64,000 bases of DNA from an uncultured Prevotellaceae bacterium (lineage in GTDB: Bacteria; Bacteroidota; Bacteroidia; Bacteroidales; Bacteroidaceae): assembly GCA_902790625.1 (NCBI GenBank), contig CADASP010000005.1, positions 208,143-272,142 of the forward strand, in the 5' to 3' direction. Made by a program: the position numbers and the translations under genes. Below are positions 54,618 to 63,865 of this stretch, piece by piece. The notes under the pieces are model-generated. The model saw only the letters and a program-made list of their open reading frames with translations. It was not told the origin of the DNA and made no database searches. Each line of letters opens with the position of its first letter. The first letter of the stretch is position 1.

Positions 54618-54642
54618 AATGATGCCTATTTACTTTCTATGA

Positions 54643-56469
54643 CTACAAACTATAATAGTACTTCTTTATTTTTGCTGCCATCATTTTCCGGCGCTTATCA
54701 AGGAAATCATCATAAGAATTAAAGTCCATCTCTATCGTTTCGACAGGTACGCAGTTGGTTTCCAGATTTGCATAGAACTTGTCTATATCGTTAATCAGCC
54801 CAGTTTGTTCAGAAGATGTATTCATACAACGTTCCTTGGCTTCTTTTAAATATACATTAGGTGCTTTTTTGCCAATAGAAATATTGACAGGACGGTCAAG
54901 AAACACAAAGTTTGCCTCTTGATTATAGAGCGTTTTGTCGAAATGAAAGTCCATTAGGTATTGCTTAGGGAAAATGTGATGAACGTCACCACCCAAAGCT
55001 ATCAGTTCTCGGACTGGCACATTGTTTGACAGGAATGATGTGTCATTAAAGAAAATTTGGGCAGCAAGGAACACGAGATAGGTTGGATTGTTGGTAGAAG
55101 TATAAGTGAGATTCTGTACCAGTGCCACATCCCAAAAGTTATCAGACAATTGTGCATCCTCTATTTCCTTCAGAATTGCCAACACACCAGACTCCCGTAT
55201 TCTTCGAATGTCTTTTGCAAAGGCCGTTTCTGGAGAGCTGCTATATCTTCCCGTGAGGACTGAAAGCACATACCACTTTTGCACATAACGCTTAATGTCT
55301 TCAACTGCCACTTCGCCTGATTCCTTTAATAGCAGATAGATGGTATAGGCAAAGTCAAGTGCCATATTCGAATTGACGAGTCTTGATGAAATGAATCCAG
55401 CCGACTTAATGGCAAGCATAAACTGCTTGAAATTGTACTCATTGAGGACATTCATTACACCATCGGTAAACTCTGCGTAGGTGCGCTCAACTATATCTTC
55501 ATTGAAGTCGCGTGTTTCAAAATTACGCCCTGATAGCAGGCTTACCAAATCAGACAACTTAGCTCGCTTCAATTTGTGCATGAAAGCCACGCGAATCACA
55601 TCATCACACTTAGGGTCATAAACTGTCTCTGTGTCATCTTTCAGCCATTTCAATTTCTGTAAATATGGTGTTGCAGAAAATTCCTTATCATGTGAGGCGA
55701 TGTAGTCATAGAATGAAGGAACAACCGCCAAATGACTAAAGTAGTCGATAACTTTCCTGAGCGTATTGCCTCCATGTTTCTCGTCTGCTGCAATCTTGGA
55801 CATAACGAAGTCACCCTGACTCAGAGCCGTTCCTTTCGAGTTGATACGAATAAAGATGTCTGTAACGATATCAATGTCTAAGTTCTCTGATAGCTCAATG
55901 ACACCAATCATTCTGTTGGATATTCCCTTCACTTTAGAGATAATCTTCTCCAGTTGTTCTGGTTCTATATCAGGATTATCTTCGCAATAATTGGGTATAA
56001 ATTTAAATGAGGAATATGAGTTTGCAAACAACTCCGATATATCAGGGATCCACCGTTTGCTCTTCCTGATTGCCGGTGTTGAAACGGCAAAGATTTCCGC
56101 ATCAGGGTCATCACTTAATGCGGCAAACGGATCGAAAGCGATCTTTATTCGTTCTTCCTGATAGTCGCTGTTAAACACTGTTCGTCCTGCAACAGCTGTC
56201 ATTAATGCAGTGATACGCTGTTGTCCGTCAATCAACACCTTTTTCCCTGAAGAAATGGTACCATCCTTCAACTTAACATTCGGATTTTTCCACAAAATGA
56301 TATAGCCAGTTGGATAACCTTTATATAAAGAGTCGATAAGGTCTCTGACTTGCGTCTTCTTCCACACAAACGGTCTTTGTATTTCAGGAATGGCAATATC
56401 GTTTGCCTCTATCAGTCCAAGAATGGCACCGATAGATAAAGGATAGTTTGAATACTTCTCGTTTTCCAT
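54643..56469 (-). CDS. DUF262 (GmrS-like) protein with DUF1524-like HNH C-terminus
   Basis: A 608-residue protein. N-terminal DUF262 domain with IPEIQRPFVWKKTQVRDLIDSLYKGYPTGYIILW and the nucleotide-binding DGQQRITALM near residue 80; FIRINSKGTALSQGDFVMSKI; C-terminal LGGDVHHIFPKQYLMDF near 493, an HNH-type motif as in GmrD. This architecture is that of GmrSD type IV restriction enzymes, which use NTP to cut modified (for example glucosylated) phage DNA. Position at the end of the second restriction operon fits anti-phage defence; the target modification is unknown. Confidence 0.85.
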   Translation of the reverse strand: MENEKYSNYPLSIGAILGLIEANDIAIPEIQRPFVWKKTQVRDLIDSLYKGYPTGYIILWKNPNVKLKDGTISSGKKVLIDGQQRITALMTAVAGRTVFNSDYQEERIKIAFDPFAALSDDPDAEIFAVSTPAIRKSKRWIPDISELFANSYSSFKFIPNYCEDNPDIEPEQLEKIISKVKGISNRMIGVIELSENLDIDIVTDIFIRINSKGTALSQGDFVMSKIAADEKHGGNTLRKVIDYFSHLAVVPSFYDYIASHDKEFSATPYLQKLKWLKDDTETVYDPKCDDVIRVAFMHKLKRAKLSDLVSLLSGRNFETRDFNEDIVERTYAEFTDGVMNVLNEYNFKQFMLAIKSAGFISSRLVNSNMALDFAYTIYLLLKESGEVAVEDIKRYVQKWYVLSVLTGRYSSSPETAFAKDIRRIRESGVLAILKEIEDAQLSDNFWDVALVQNLTYTSTNNPTYLVFLAAQIFFNDTSFLSNNVPVRELIALGGDVHHIFPKQYLMDFHFDKTLYNQEANFVFLDRPVNISIGKKAPNVYLKEAKERCMNTSSEQTGLINDIDKFYANLETNCVPVETIEMDFNSYDDFLDKRRKMMAAKIKKYYYSL

Positions 56470-56494
56470 ATGTTGATTGTTTTTTTTATTCTTT

Positions 56495-57202
56495 TTACAT
56501 CAATATTCTTTCTAATTTATTCTTCCATTTCTCCCAGTGTGGCATTTCCTTAGTAAGAAGCGCATAAAACTCCTTATTATGGCTGCGATAGATGAGGTGG
56601 CATAATTCGTGGGTGATGACGTACTCGATGCAGCATCTTGGAGCACATATCAACCGAGGGTTTAGTGTGATATGTCCATCAATGGTACAATACCCCCATC
56701 GTTTATCCATCTTCTTAATAGAAAGACTTTGGGGCTTTACGCCATAGATAGAAAACTGTTCAATGATAGGTTGGGCATACTCTTGAAATTTGACGTTGGC
56801 TCGTTGGCGATACCAAGTCTGTAGCAGAATGCCAGCATCTTTCTTATGACGACATTCTATCTCAATGATGTTGTTCTGATAATGGACCGCATTTACATTG
56901 CTTTCTTTCACTCTAAGCATATACTGACGTCCCAAATACAGATGCGATTCTCCACTAATATACTGGCGCTTTGTTGTAGATGTGCCAAACGACTCAAAGA
57001 ACCGTTTTTGTTTGAGAATCCAACAGGCTCTTTTGTGCACTTTCTGTTGAATCTGTTCCAAGGTCGCATCTATAGGCGCTTTCAGACAGACACTACTATC
57101 TGGATTGACACAAATGCTCAGCGTCTTTCTCTGGGCGAACTCTATAACATAATCAATGATAGTCGCTCCATATTGTATATGGTCTCTTGTTATTTGATCC
57201 AT
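56495..57202 (-). CDS. YgjP/SprT-like metal-dependent hydrolase (DUF45)
   Basis: A 235-residue protein with KKMDKRWGYCTIDGHITLNPRLI and the zinc motif ITHELCHLIYRSHNKEFY near residue 197, as in the YgjP/UTP-pyrophosphatase-like DUF45 family. It is often found directly downstream of hsdR in type I loci, as here, where it overlaps the hsdR end by 13 bases. Its role in restriction is not established. The ATG at 57202 is preferred to a TTG seven codons upstream. Confidence 0.88.
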   Translation of the reverse strand: MDQITRDHIQYGATIIDYVIEFAQRKTLSICVNPDSSVCLKAPIDATLEQIQQKVHKRACWILKQKRFFESFGTSTTKRQYISGESHLYLGRQYMLRVKESNVNAVHYQNNIIEIECRHKKDAGILLQTWYRQRANVKFQEYAQPIIEQFSIYGVKPQSLSIKKMDKRWGYCTIDGHITLNPRLICAPRCCIEYVITHELCHLIYRSHNKEFYALLTKEMPHWEKWKNKLERILM

Positions 57203-60200
57203 ATCTTTGCCACATCTACACAACCGTCAATAATTACATCCATGTCGTCGAATGAAAAATCAACTCTGTATTTCCGCTTGATATTATCAATCAACTCGTC
57301 TTCCATATCAATCTTCATTCTTCCGATGATATCACTCTTTGATTGCCAATCCACTAAGATTGCATTAGCCATTTCTCTGATGGACTGATCTGGGAAGAGC
57401 CGTTTATAATTCTCCAACGCGATACCGTAATAGGCTTTACCAGCATTGTTATGCTCTAACTCTGCAGGCAATTCACTGTCCGTATGGTTCAGTACATCTT
57501 CCTTGAACTGCAACATCTTTTCCAGATACTCATTATCGCTAAGTCGTCCCTGCTCGTATGCTTCAATAGCCTCACGAATCAGTTGAGAGAACTTTTTGTA
57601 GAAGGCTGGATCAGAATCCATGTTCTCTTTAATATATTTAGAGGTACGCGAAGCAATGGTATCTGCTTTGGCTGCCGTTCCAACAATACTGTCAACCTCC
57701 TTCTGGAAATTCTCTGTATCGAAGATGTTAACCAACTTTGTGATGACCTTTACCTCATCGCTCTCCACATGACGATTAATGAGTTTTTCAATCCTTGCCT
57801 CGTACTTCTTATAGTCAACGGCATCGGAATAGCGCAATTGAACAGAAGTGCGCAGTTTGGCAAACATACGTAAATCTTCTTTGTATCGTTCAATCGTCTT
57901 TTCATCTGTATTCTCATGAAACTCCTTAGTAGAAAGAGCCAGTTGAAGCACTGATGAGAAAGCTGTCAGACGGTCATAGAACTCATGACGCCTGTCTTCC
58001 AATCGTAATGACTGAGCGTATGCCTCCAAGTCACGCTTGTTTGGGATTGTCTTAAACAAATCCCATAGGTCAGCATTTTTTTGAGGAAGTTCTGCAATCT
58101 TGTCACTAACAGGGGCCAGTGTCTCACGGAATACTTCTTTGTCTTCCTCGTCGTATTCTGAATAAACGCTTAGCGCGTCATCCAATTCTGCTAATACACC
58201 GTAATAGTCGATGATATAGCCATAGTCTTTCCCGTCACAATTACGATTGACACGGGCAACTGCCTGCAACAGCGTATGTCCTGTCAAATGACGGTCAATA
58301 TACATGACTGTCACTTTGGGTTCGTCAAATCCAGTCAACAGTTTATCTACGACAATCATAATCTCAGGATCTTCTTGTCCTTTGAATCTGGCAATCAGAT
58401 TCTCCTGATATTTAGATGGTGTTCCGTGCTCGTCCATCATCTTTTTCCAGAAAACCTTAACCTCCTCAGGTGTACCTCCGTAAGCTGTTTCTTCACCCTC
58501 ACGATCGTCAGGTGCTGTAATCAAAACTTCTGATGTTACTTTCCCTATCTCATCAAGATATTTCTTGTAGAGAATAGCAACCTTTTTCTTCGGAGTTACC
58601 AGCATGGCCTTAAAGCCTGTACTCTTCCAATTATCTGCATAATGCTCAGAAATATCCGTAGCAATAGAATAGATGCGTTGCTCTGTCTGATTCAGGATAT
58701 CCGTTCGAGAGAATTTCTTTTTTAAATCCACAGACTGTTCTTCTGTCAAGTCCTCACACACACGATCAAAGAAACTGTCAATAGGTCCTTCTGTGACGAA
58801 CTGAGGTACAATTCTTCCCTCGTATAACAGAGGTACCACAGCATGGTCTTCTACTGCCTGCTTCACAGTATAGACGGGTTTGATGATGCCTCCGAAAGTG
58901 CGAGCTGTATTTTTGTCTTTTTTCATCAAAGGCGTACCCGTAAAGGCAATCTTACAAGCATTGGGCAACACACGATTCATCTGTATGGCCATTTCCTTAT
59001 ACTGGCTACGATGGGCTTCATCAATCAAGATAAAGATATTTGGATCAGTCAAAGGTTGCTTGATTTTCTTGATGGCAGTTGCAAACTTATTGATGATAGT
59101 TGTAATCACAGAATCAGTATTGCTTTCCAATAACTCCACCAGTTTGATGCCAGTTGTGGCATTCTCCACGTCCTTACCACATTTGCGGAAGGTCTTGGTG
59201 ATTTGAGCATCCAGGTCAGTACGGTCTGTCACTAAGACAATCCTTGGGTTCTGTACCACTGTAGTAATCTTCTGGGCCAGCATCACCATCGTCAGCGACT
59301 TGCCGCTACCTTGTGTGTGCCAAACTACACCACCATTACGTTTGCCGGCTTCAATGCGTTTCACTCGCTCTACAATCTCTTTCACTGTGAAGTATTGCTG
59401 ATAGCGAGCCAACTTCTTGACACCGGCATCATAAATGGTAAAATGGTAGATCAGTTCAAGTAAACGCTCTGGACGACAGAGATTATAGATATATTCATCC
59501 TGGGGGGTAGGGGTACGTACCTCTTCGCTGTCTTTATTGACAATATCTAATAATCCCTTCTGATATTCCAGCTCCTCATCTTTGTTGATATGCATCTCGC
59601 GCCATTTGCACCAGAACTTCGGAGCAGAACCAGTGGTGGCGTAACTTCCGAAGTTATTGCCGATAGCCAATAGTAGGGCACTATATACATAAAGTCCCCT
59701 GATGCCGTCATCCTGCTGGTTGCGCAGATGTTGCGAAATTGCCTGTTCCTCTGCCCCTTTAATGTCTGGACGTTTGCATTCTATCACCACCAATGGGATA
59801 CCATTCACAAACAGCACGATGTCTGGGCGATAGGTGTCAGCAACACCAGTACGGGTAACAGCAAACTCCTCTGTCGCGTGATAGACGTTGTTTTCTGGGT
59901 GTTCCCAGTCCATATAGCGCATCGTGTAGGTTTTCTTATCCCCGTCAATGCTCTGTTCAAAAGCCTTGCCAAGCGTCAGCATGTTATATACAGCCTCATT
60001 GCCACTCAGGTAACCGCCTTCCATCGGCACATTGCGCATAGCTATCACTCCGTTCTCAATGTTCTGCTCAGAGAACCGTTCCTCCTTGCGACTGCCCACC
60101 CGTATGGAGTTCAATTCACGCAGTTGCCGTCTCAGCACCTCTTCCAACAGCACATTAGAAGTCTTTCCGCCCCGCATCATCAATGCTTCCTCGGGCGAAA

Positions 60201-60282
60201 GATACTGATAACCCAATTTCTGCAACAGTTCCAAAGCCGGCTTTTGGCTTATATCGTTTTCTTTGAATGATATTCTTTCCAT
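57190..60282 (-). CDS. hsdR: HsdR, type I restriction endonuclease R subunit (intact)
   Basis: A 1,030-residue protein of full family length. Nuclease domain with TYRPDIVLFVNGIPLVVIECKRPD near residue 150; motor domain with Walker A WHTQGSGKSLTMVML near 322, VTDRTDLDAQ, DEAHRSQYKEMA near 421, FTGTPLM, and GFDEPKVTVMYIDRHLTGHTLLQAVARVNR; then the C-terminal helical HsdM-contact region. It translocates and cuts unmodified DNA. The start codon lies five bases from a 12-bp tandem array. Confidence 0.95.
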   Translation of the reverse strand: MERISFKENDISQKPALELLQKLGYQYLSPEEALMMRGGKTSNVLLEEVLRRQLRELNSIRVGSRKEERFSEQNIENGVIAMRNVPMEGGYLSGNEAVYNMLTLGKAFEQSIDGDKKTYTMRYMDWEHPENNVYHATEEFAVTRTGVADTYRPDIVLFVNGIPLVVIECKRPDIKGAEEQAISQHLRNQQDDGIRGLYVYSALLLAIGNNFGSYATTGSAPKFWCKWREMHINKDEELEYQKGLLDIVNKDSEEVRTPTPQDEYIYNLCRPERLLELIYHFTIYDAGVKKLARYQQYFTVKEIVERVKRIEAGKRNGGVVWHTQGSGKSLTMVMLAQKITTVVQNPRIVLVTDRTDLDAQITKTFRKCGKDVENATTGIKLVELLESNTDSVITTIINKFATAIKKIKQPLTDPNIFILIDEAHRSQYKEMAIQMNRVLPNACKIAFTGTPLMKKDKNTARTFGGIIKPVYTVKQAVEDHAVVPLLYEGRIVPQFVTEGPIDSFFDRVCEDLTEEQSVDLKKKFSRTDILNQTEQRIYSIATDISEHYADNWKSTGFKAMLVTPKKKVAILYKKYLDEIGKVTSEVLITAPDDREGEETAYGGTPEEVKVFWKKMMDEHGTPSKYQENLIARFKGQEDPEIMIVVDKLLTGFDEPKVTVMYIDRHLTGHTLLQAVARVNRNCDGKDYGYIIDYYGVLAELDDALSVYSEYDEEDKEVFRETLAPVSDKIAELPQKNADLWDLFKTIPNKRDLEAYAQSLRLEDRRHEFYDRLTAFSSVLQLALSTKEFHENTDEKTIERYKEDLRMFAKLRTSVQLRYSDAVDYKKYEARIEKLINRHVESDEVKVITKLVNIFDTENFQKEVDSIVGTAAKADTIASRTSKYIKENMDSDPAFYKKFSQLIREAIEAYEQGRLSDNEYLEKMLQFKEDVLNHTDSELPAELEHNNAGKAYYGIALENYKRLFPDQSIREMANAILVDWQSKSDIIGRMKIDMEDELIDNIKRKYRVDFSFDDMDVIIDGCVDVAKIWIK

Positions 60283-60286
60283 GTTT

Positions 60287-60382
60287 TTTGACCACCTATT
60301 TGACCACCTATTTGACCACCTATTTGACCACCTATTTGACCACCTATTTGACCACCTATTTGACCACCTATTTGACCACCTA
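60287..60382. repeat. Eight perfect 12-bp tandem repeats in the hsdR leader
   Basis: tttgaccaccta repeated eight times without variation between the AlbA-type gene and hsdR. On the coding strand it reads taggtggtcaaa, placing an aggtgg ribosome-site-like word in every unit; the nearest copy is adjacent to the hsdR ATG. Confidence 0.95.
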
Positions 60383-60384
60383 TG

Positions 60385-61905
60385 TTATAATTGCTTCAAA
60401 ATAATGAAGAAACTCCCACGAGTTCGCCCTTTCCTTGCGATATTACCATTATTAACAAGCACTTCAATATGCTTTTGAATAGCAGATTGATTTATACCAA
60501 TGGTATCTGCTAATTCTCGTCGAGTAATATGAGTATTGGCGGCAATTAATTCAAAAATCTGCTTTCGGATGTCAATAGCAGTAGTAATTGTCAGTTTGCG
60601 CTCGTGAATATGCCCATCATCATCTACGACCAATTCCTTGCAGATGAAATCCTTGTGGCATGGAATGGACACATAGAAATAAGTTCTGTCTTCATCTGAT
60701 TCGTAAGATGCATCTTCTGACCCGTTTTTCTCCAACTCTTTCTTAACGGTAGGGATTCCCGTTCCGCGTCCTTCAGTCAAATCCAGTTCTTTTAGGAAAT
60801 CACCTAAACGTCTGTTTCTGTATCTTCTTGCATGGATGCGTTTGCCTGCACGAAGGTCTTCCAGTCTGATACTTCTATCTGCACCATTGTAACTGATAAT
60901 TTCTATTTGTTCCGGCATAATAGAGATCTCTACAGGTTCTCGTTCCTGATAGGAACGGTGGTATAAAGCATTTACGATAACTTCTTCCAGTGCCTGATAA
61001 GGATAGTTAAAAGTTCTATTAGCCTCAGCTTTAGTAGCTACTTTGGCCACTTTCTGCCTAATTACCATTGTCTTTATATAGTCGAGTGTTCGTCTGATAA
61101 TCTGATGCACAGGTCCTTTTATAGGTTCTATTTCGATAAAATTGTCTGGGTCGGCATCCTTACCTTTGGGATAAATGACAATTTCCACCTGAGTACTTGG
61201 GAAATACACCTCAGGGTGATAAGAGAACAGCATCAAGGCAATATTCTTTATTCTTACATTCTCATTTGGTCCCTCTACCAAATCCATTTGGCGAAGAATC
61301 TGCAGAGGAGAACTATCTTCAAGTTGCTCTACTAATTTACTGCCTGTTTGTGTCAGGAAGTCCCTTATCAGTAACATTGACACATCTTTTATGGTTGCCG
61401 ATGTGTTCCCCCTGTCATCGAAAGGAACGCGGTTGGCCATATTTAAAAGTTCCACCTCATAGTCTCCTTTTGCTACGATAGAACTGGAGTTATATCGAAT
61501 ATAGTAGTTATACTCTTTATGCTTGGCAGTTACATTATCAGGAACTTTATAGGGACGTCTGTCTCCTGCAGTTACCCATATTACAAACACTTTCTTTCCA
61601 TCAACATCTTCAATGGCAGTTCGTGGTTGATAGTAGGGCAAAATAAGATTGTTGAAGCCAATCATAGACTTCTGAATATCATCCAGTTCATCTATGTCGA
61701 CTCCACAGACAGGTCTTTTAGCTCTGCCGTTTTCTTCTTCTACACCTACTACGATATAACCGCCACTGGTGTCTTCGAAGTCATTGGCAAAGGCACAAAT
61801 AGTTCTATAGATGGCGTCAGGATTCCATCCCTTCTTAAACTCTATTCTATCACTCTCAACGACTCGGCCGTCTATCAGCGACTCAACATTTATTGGTAGT
61901 GTCAT
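60385..61905 (-). CDS. AlbA/Schlafen-type ATP-binding protein (second)
   Basis: A 506-residue protein with an N-terminal AlbA_2 domain (ESDRIEFKKGWNPDAIYRTICAFAND, SGGYIVVGVEEENG), GHKL-like ATPase region (FNYPYQALEEVIVNALYHRSYQEREPVEISI, RNRRLGDFLKELDLTEGRGTGIPTVKKELEKNG) and a C-terminal winged helix (HITRRELADTIGINQSAIQKHIEVLVNNGNIARKG). It belongs to the same group as the protein at 46735-48624 but is clearly divergent. In many relatives a short repeat linker lies before the winged helix; here there is none, and a repeat lies just after the gene instead. Start overlaps the GNAT stop (ATGA). Confidence 0.85.
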   Translation of the reverse strand: MTLPINVESLIDGRVVESDRIEFKKGWNPDAIYRTICAFANDFEDTSGGYIVVGVEEENGRAKRPVCGVDIDELDDIQKSMIGFNNLILPYYQPRTAIEDVDGKKVFVIWVTAGDRRPYKVPDNVTAKHKEYNYYIRYNSSSIVAKGDYEVELLNMANRVPFDDRGNTSATIKDVSMLLIRDFLTQTGSKLVEQLEDSSPLQILRQMDLVEGPNENVRIKNIALMLFSYHPEVYFPSTQVEIVIYPKGKDADPDNFIEIEPIKGPVHQIIRRTLDYIKTMVIRQKVAKVATKAEANRTFNYPYQALEEVIVNALYHRSYQEREPVEISIMPEQIEIISYNGADRSIRLEDLRAGKRIHARRYRNRRLGDFLKELDLTEGRGTGIPTVKKELEKNGSEDASYESDEDRTYFYVSIPCHKDFICKELVVDDDGHIHERKLTITTAIDIRKQIFELIAANTHITRRELADTIGINQSAIQKHIEVLVNNGNIARKGRTRGSFFIILKQL

Positions 61906-62621
61906 ATTTTATCGCTTTTACTTGCAATTATCATTTCGTCCATCTTGATAGCATCTAAGCGTGAATTCCTTTTGCATGGAACTAAAAACATTAGGTCTTT
62001 GTAGCCCCTAACAGAAATATAGCCAATGCTTTTATAATAATCCTTTAGGCTTTTTGTTGCCTTTTGGACATTCTTCTCCATAGATTCATAACCCATTCTC
62101 TTTTCAAAGTCGTCGCTCCTTCCACCAGGGCCCACTGCTTCTAGTTGTAAAGGATATGGCTGCATAACAATTAATCCGCATGCAGAACTGAAAAAGTTGA
62201 ACCTGTCCTTTACGAACCTTTTCCCAATGCCATATCCTCTATATTCAGGAAGGATGGTCATTCTTTCGAAAATACAGATATTAGGATTTTCTACAAACTC
62301 GTCACCAAATAGTTTCTTCTGTAAATCTTCTTTTAGTTCATCATTTTCAAAATCATATATCATACTGCCGATGCGCATTGTGTACTCATAAGTGTCAAAT
62401 ATCTCAAAAATACTATAGTGATCATTCATTGCTTGGGCTAACAGAAGAAGTTTTATGTCTCCCTTGCCTATTATCTTCTCTTCATTACCATTTTCATCTG
62501 TTTTGATAATAGAAGCCTTAATATTTTGAATGTAACGATTCCCTTCCATTTCACCAATGAAAGACTCAAATTCGTACTTAAATTTGATGTTAAGGTATTT
62601 CTCATCTAAAAGTTCTTCCAT
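61902..62621 (-). CDS. GNAT-like acetyltransferase-fold protein
   Basis: A 239-residue protein. FERMTILPEYRGYGIGKRFVKDRF near residues 118-141 carries the RGYGIGK acetyl-CoA loop of the GNAT fold; a later GLIVMQPYPLQLE strand and GYISVRGYKDLMFLVPC fit the fold's end. The N-terminal half is not recognisable. GNAT-type genes appear as passengers in restriction islands; substrate unknown. Lies between hsdS (11 bases upstream) and the AlbA-type gene. Confidence 0.7.
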   Translation of the reverse strand: MEELLDEKYLNIKFKYEFESFIGEMEGNRYIQNIKASIIKTDENGNEEKIIGKGDIKLLLLAQAMNDHYSIFEIFDTYEYTMRIGSMIYDFENDELKEDLQKKLFGDEFVENPNICIFERMTILPEYRGYGIGKRFVKDRFNFFSSACGLIVMQPYPLQLEAVGPGGRSDDFEKRMGYESMEKNVQKATKSLKDYYKSIGYISVRGYKDLMFLVPCKRNSRLDAIKMDEMIIASKSDKI

Positions 62622-62632
62622 GTCCTTTAATT

Positions 62633-63865
62633 CTATTTTATTCTTTTTTTACCGGTTAATAATTGCTGCATTAAGCCTCGCTTTTGAGATTGAAGGCTTG
62701 CTAATTTCTCGTTAACGAGTTCTATTTCTTTGTCGGCATTAACTAATACAGTTGCAATGGCATTCTGTTCCTCTAGGTTAGGAATTTTCATCTGCATATT
62801 AAAGAAATCGGTGGGAGTTACATTAAGCAAGCCATGTGCTCGTCCTCCTTCGTTGGCAATCTTTACCAATTCTTTGTTGAAGATTCCTGATTCACAATAC
62901 TGCTCAAAAAAATCTATATTGATAGTTGATTGATTTTTCAGTTTGAAACATATATAGAGAGTGGTTACAACAGCCTTGTCAAAAGCGGTCAAGCGTTTTA
63001 TTGCTCCCATTGGATAGCCGTTTGAATAACTCTTGTTGTAACAGAACTCATCCTTATGTATTAAGTAATAGTTATCAAGTGTCTCGCTTGCAACACTCTT
63101 GTTGAAGAAGTCTGTTTGAATGACAAAGCCTCGTTGGGCAGAAATCGTCACAACATTTTTGTTGTCTTCTTCATTCTTCCGAGTTACTCGTTCTGCTATA
63201 TCTCCAAGTTTTTTACGTTTCCACTCCCCACTAAATCCTGGCAGGCGTTTCTTGCCTGTAAGGAGTTGCTGCATCAATGCGCGTTTGCGCAATTTGAGCT
63301 TATCAATCAATTCCGATTGCTTCTCTATGGCTGTGTCCCAGAGTTGTAAGACAGAACAGATTTTTTTCTGTTGTTCTATCGGTGGAAAACAAAAACGATA
63401 TGGAAGTATATGCTTGTTGTTTATTTGAGGAATAGTTGATGTGTCAGCAATCTTATAAAGCTGCTCTTTTATAATTGTATAATAAAGAAATTCAGAATCT
63501 ACGCCTTGTGTCTTGGGGGTAATTGCCATCATGTTACTATCCATCAAGATATCTTGATAGGCGATACGGACTTTATTGTTCAGTATCGCAGCACCTCTTT
63601 TGGGGAAAATAATGCTCCCTTTGGGTACTATATTTCTTTGGCTATTTGAGTATTCGCGACTTTCTATTTGGTATTTGGTGCAATTATTCATGTCCTCTAC
63701 CTTTACATAAGGATATGTACCTGTCGTTCTTAAATCATATAACGAGGGGCTTTCCCCACTTATGATGTCCACATAATCTCCCAGCCTTTTCACTTCCCAT
63801 TCCTTGGGAATGATGCCAAGTGGAGAGTCCTTATATCCTTGTGGTATATGTTTGTTCTTGTTCAT
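62633..63865 (-). CDS. hsdS: HsdS, type I restriction specificity subunit (second)
   Basis: A 410-residue protein with two TRDs: first from LGIIPKEWEVKRLGDYVDIISGESP, second from FSGEWKRKKLGDIAERVTRKN. They are separated and followed by near-identical conserved ends (RALMQQLLTGKKRLPGF in the middle, RGLMQQLLTGKKRIK at the C-terminus). These internal repeats allow domain shuffling by recombination. Its TRDs differ from those of the other HsdS, so the two loci should recognise different sites. Start overlaps the stop of the upstream metallophosphoesterase (ATGA). Confidence 0.95.
   Translation of the reverse strand: MNKNKHIPQGYKDSPLGIIPKEWEVKRLGDYVDIISGESPSLYDLRTTGTYPYVKVEDMNNCTKYQIESREYSNSQRNIVPKGSIIFPKRGAAILNNKVRIAYQDILMDSNMMAITPKTQGVDSEFLYYTIIKEQLYKIADTSTIPQINNKHILPYRFCFPPIEQQKKICSVLQLWDTAIEKQSELIDKLKLRKRALMQQLLTGKKRLPGFSGEWKRKKLGDIAERVTRKNEEDNKNVVTISAQRGFVIQTDFFNKSVASETLDNYYLIHKDEFCYNKSYSNGYPMGAIKRLTAFDKAVVTTLYICFKLKNQSTINIDFFEQYCESGIFNKELVKIANEGGRAHGLLNVTPTDFFNMQMKIPNLEEQNAIATVLVNADKEIELVNEKLASLQSQKRGLMQQLLTGKKRIK

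Noticed and set aside
60263..60478. Plus-strand open frame encoding FDHL repeats
   Set aside because: Product of the 12-bp tandem array read on the wrong strand between two minus-strand genes.
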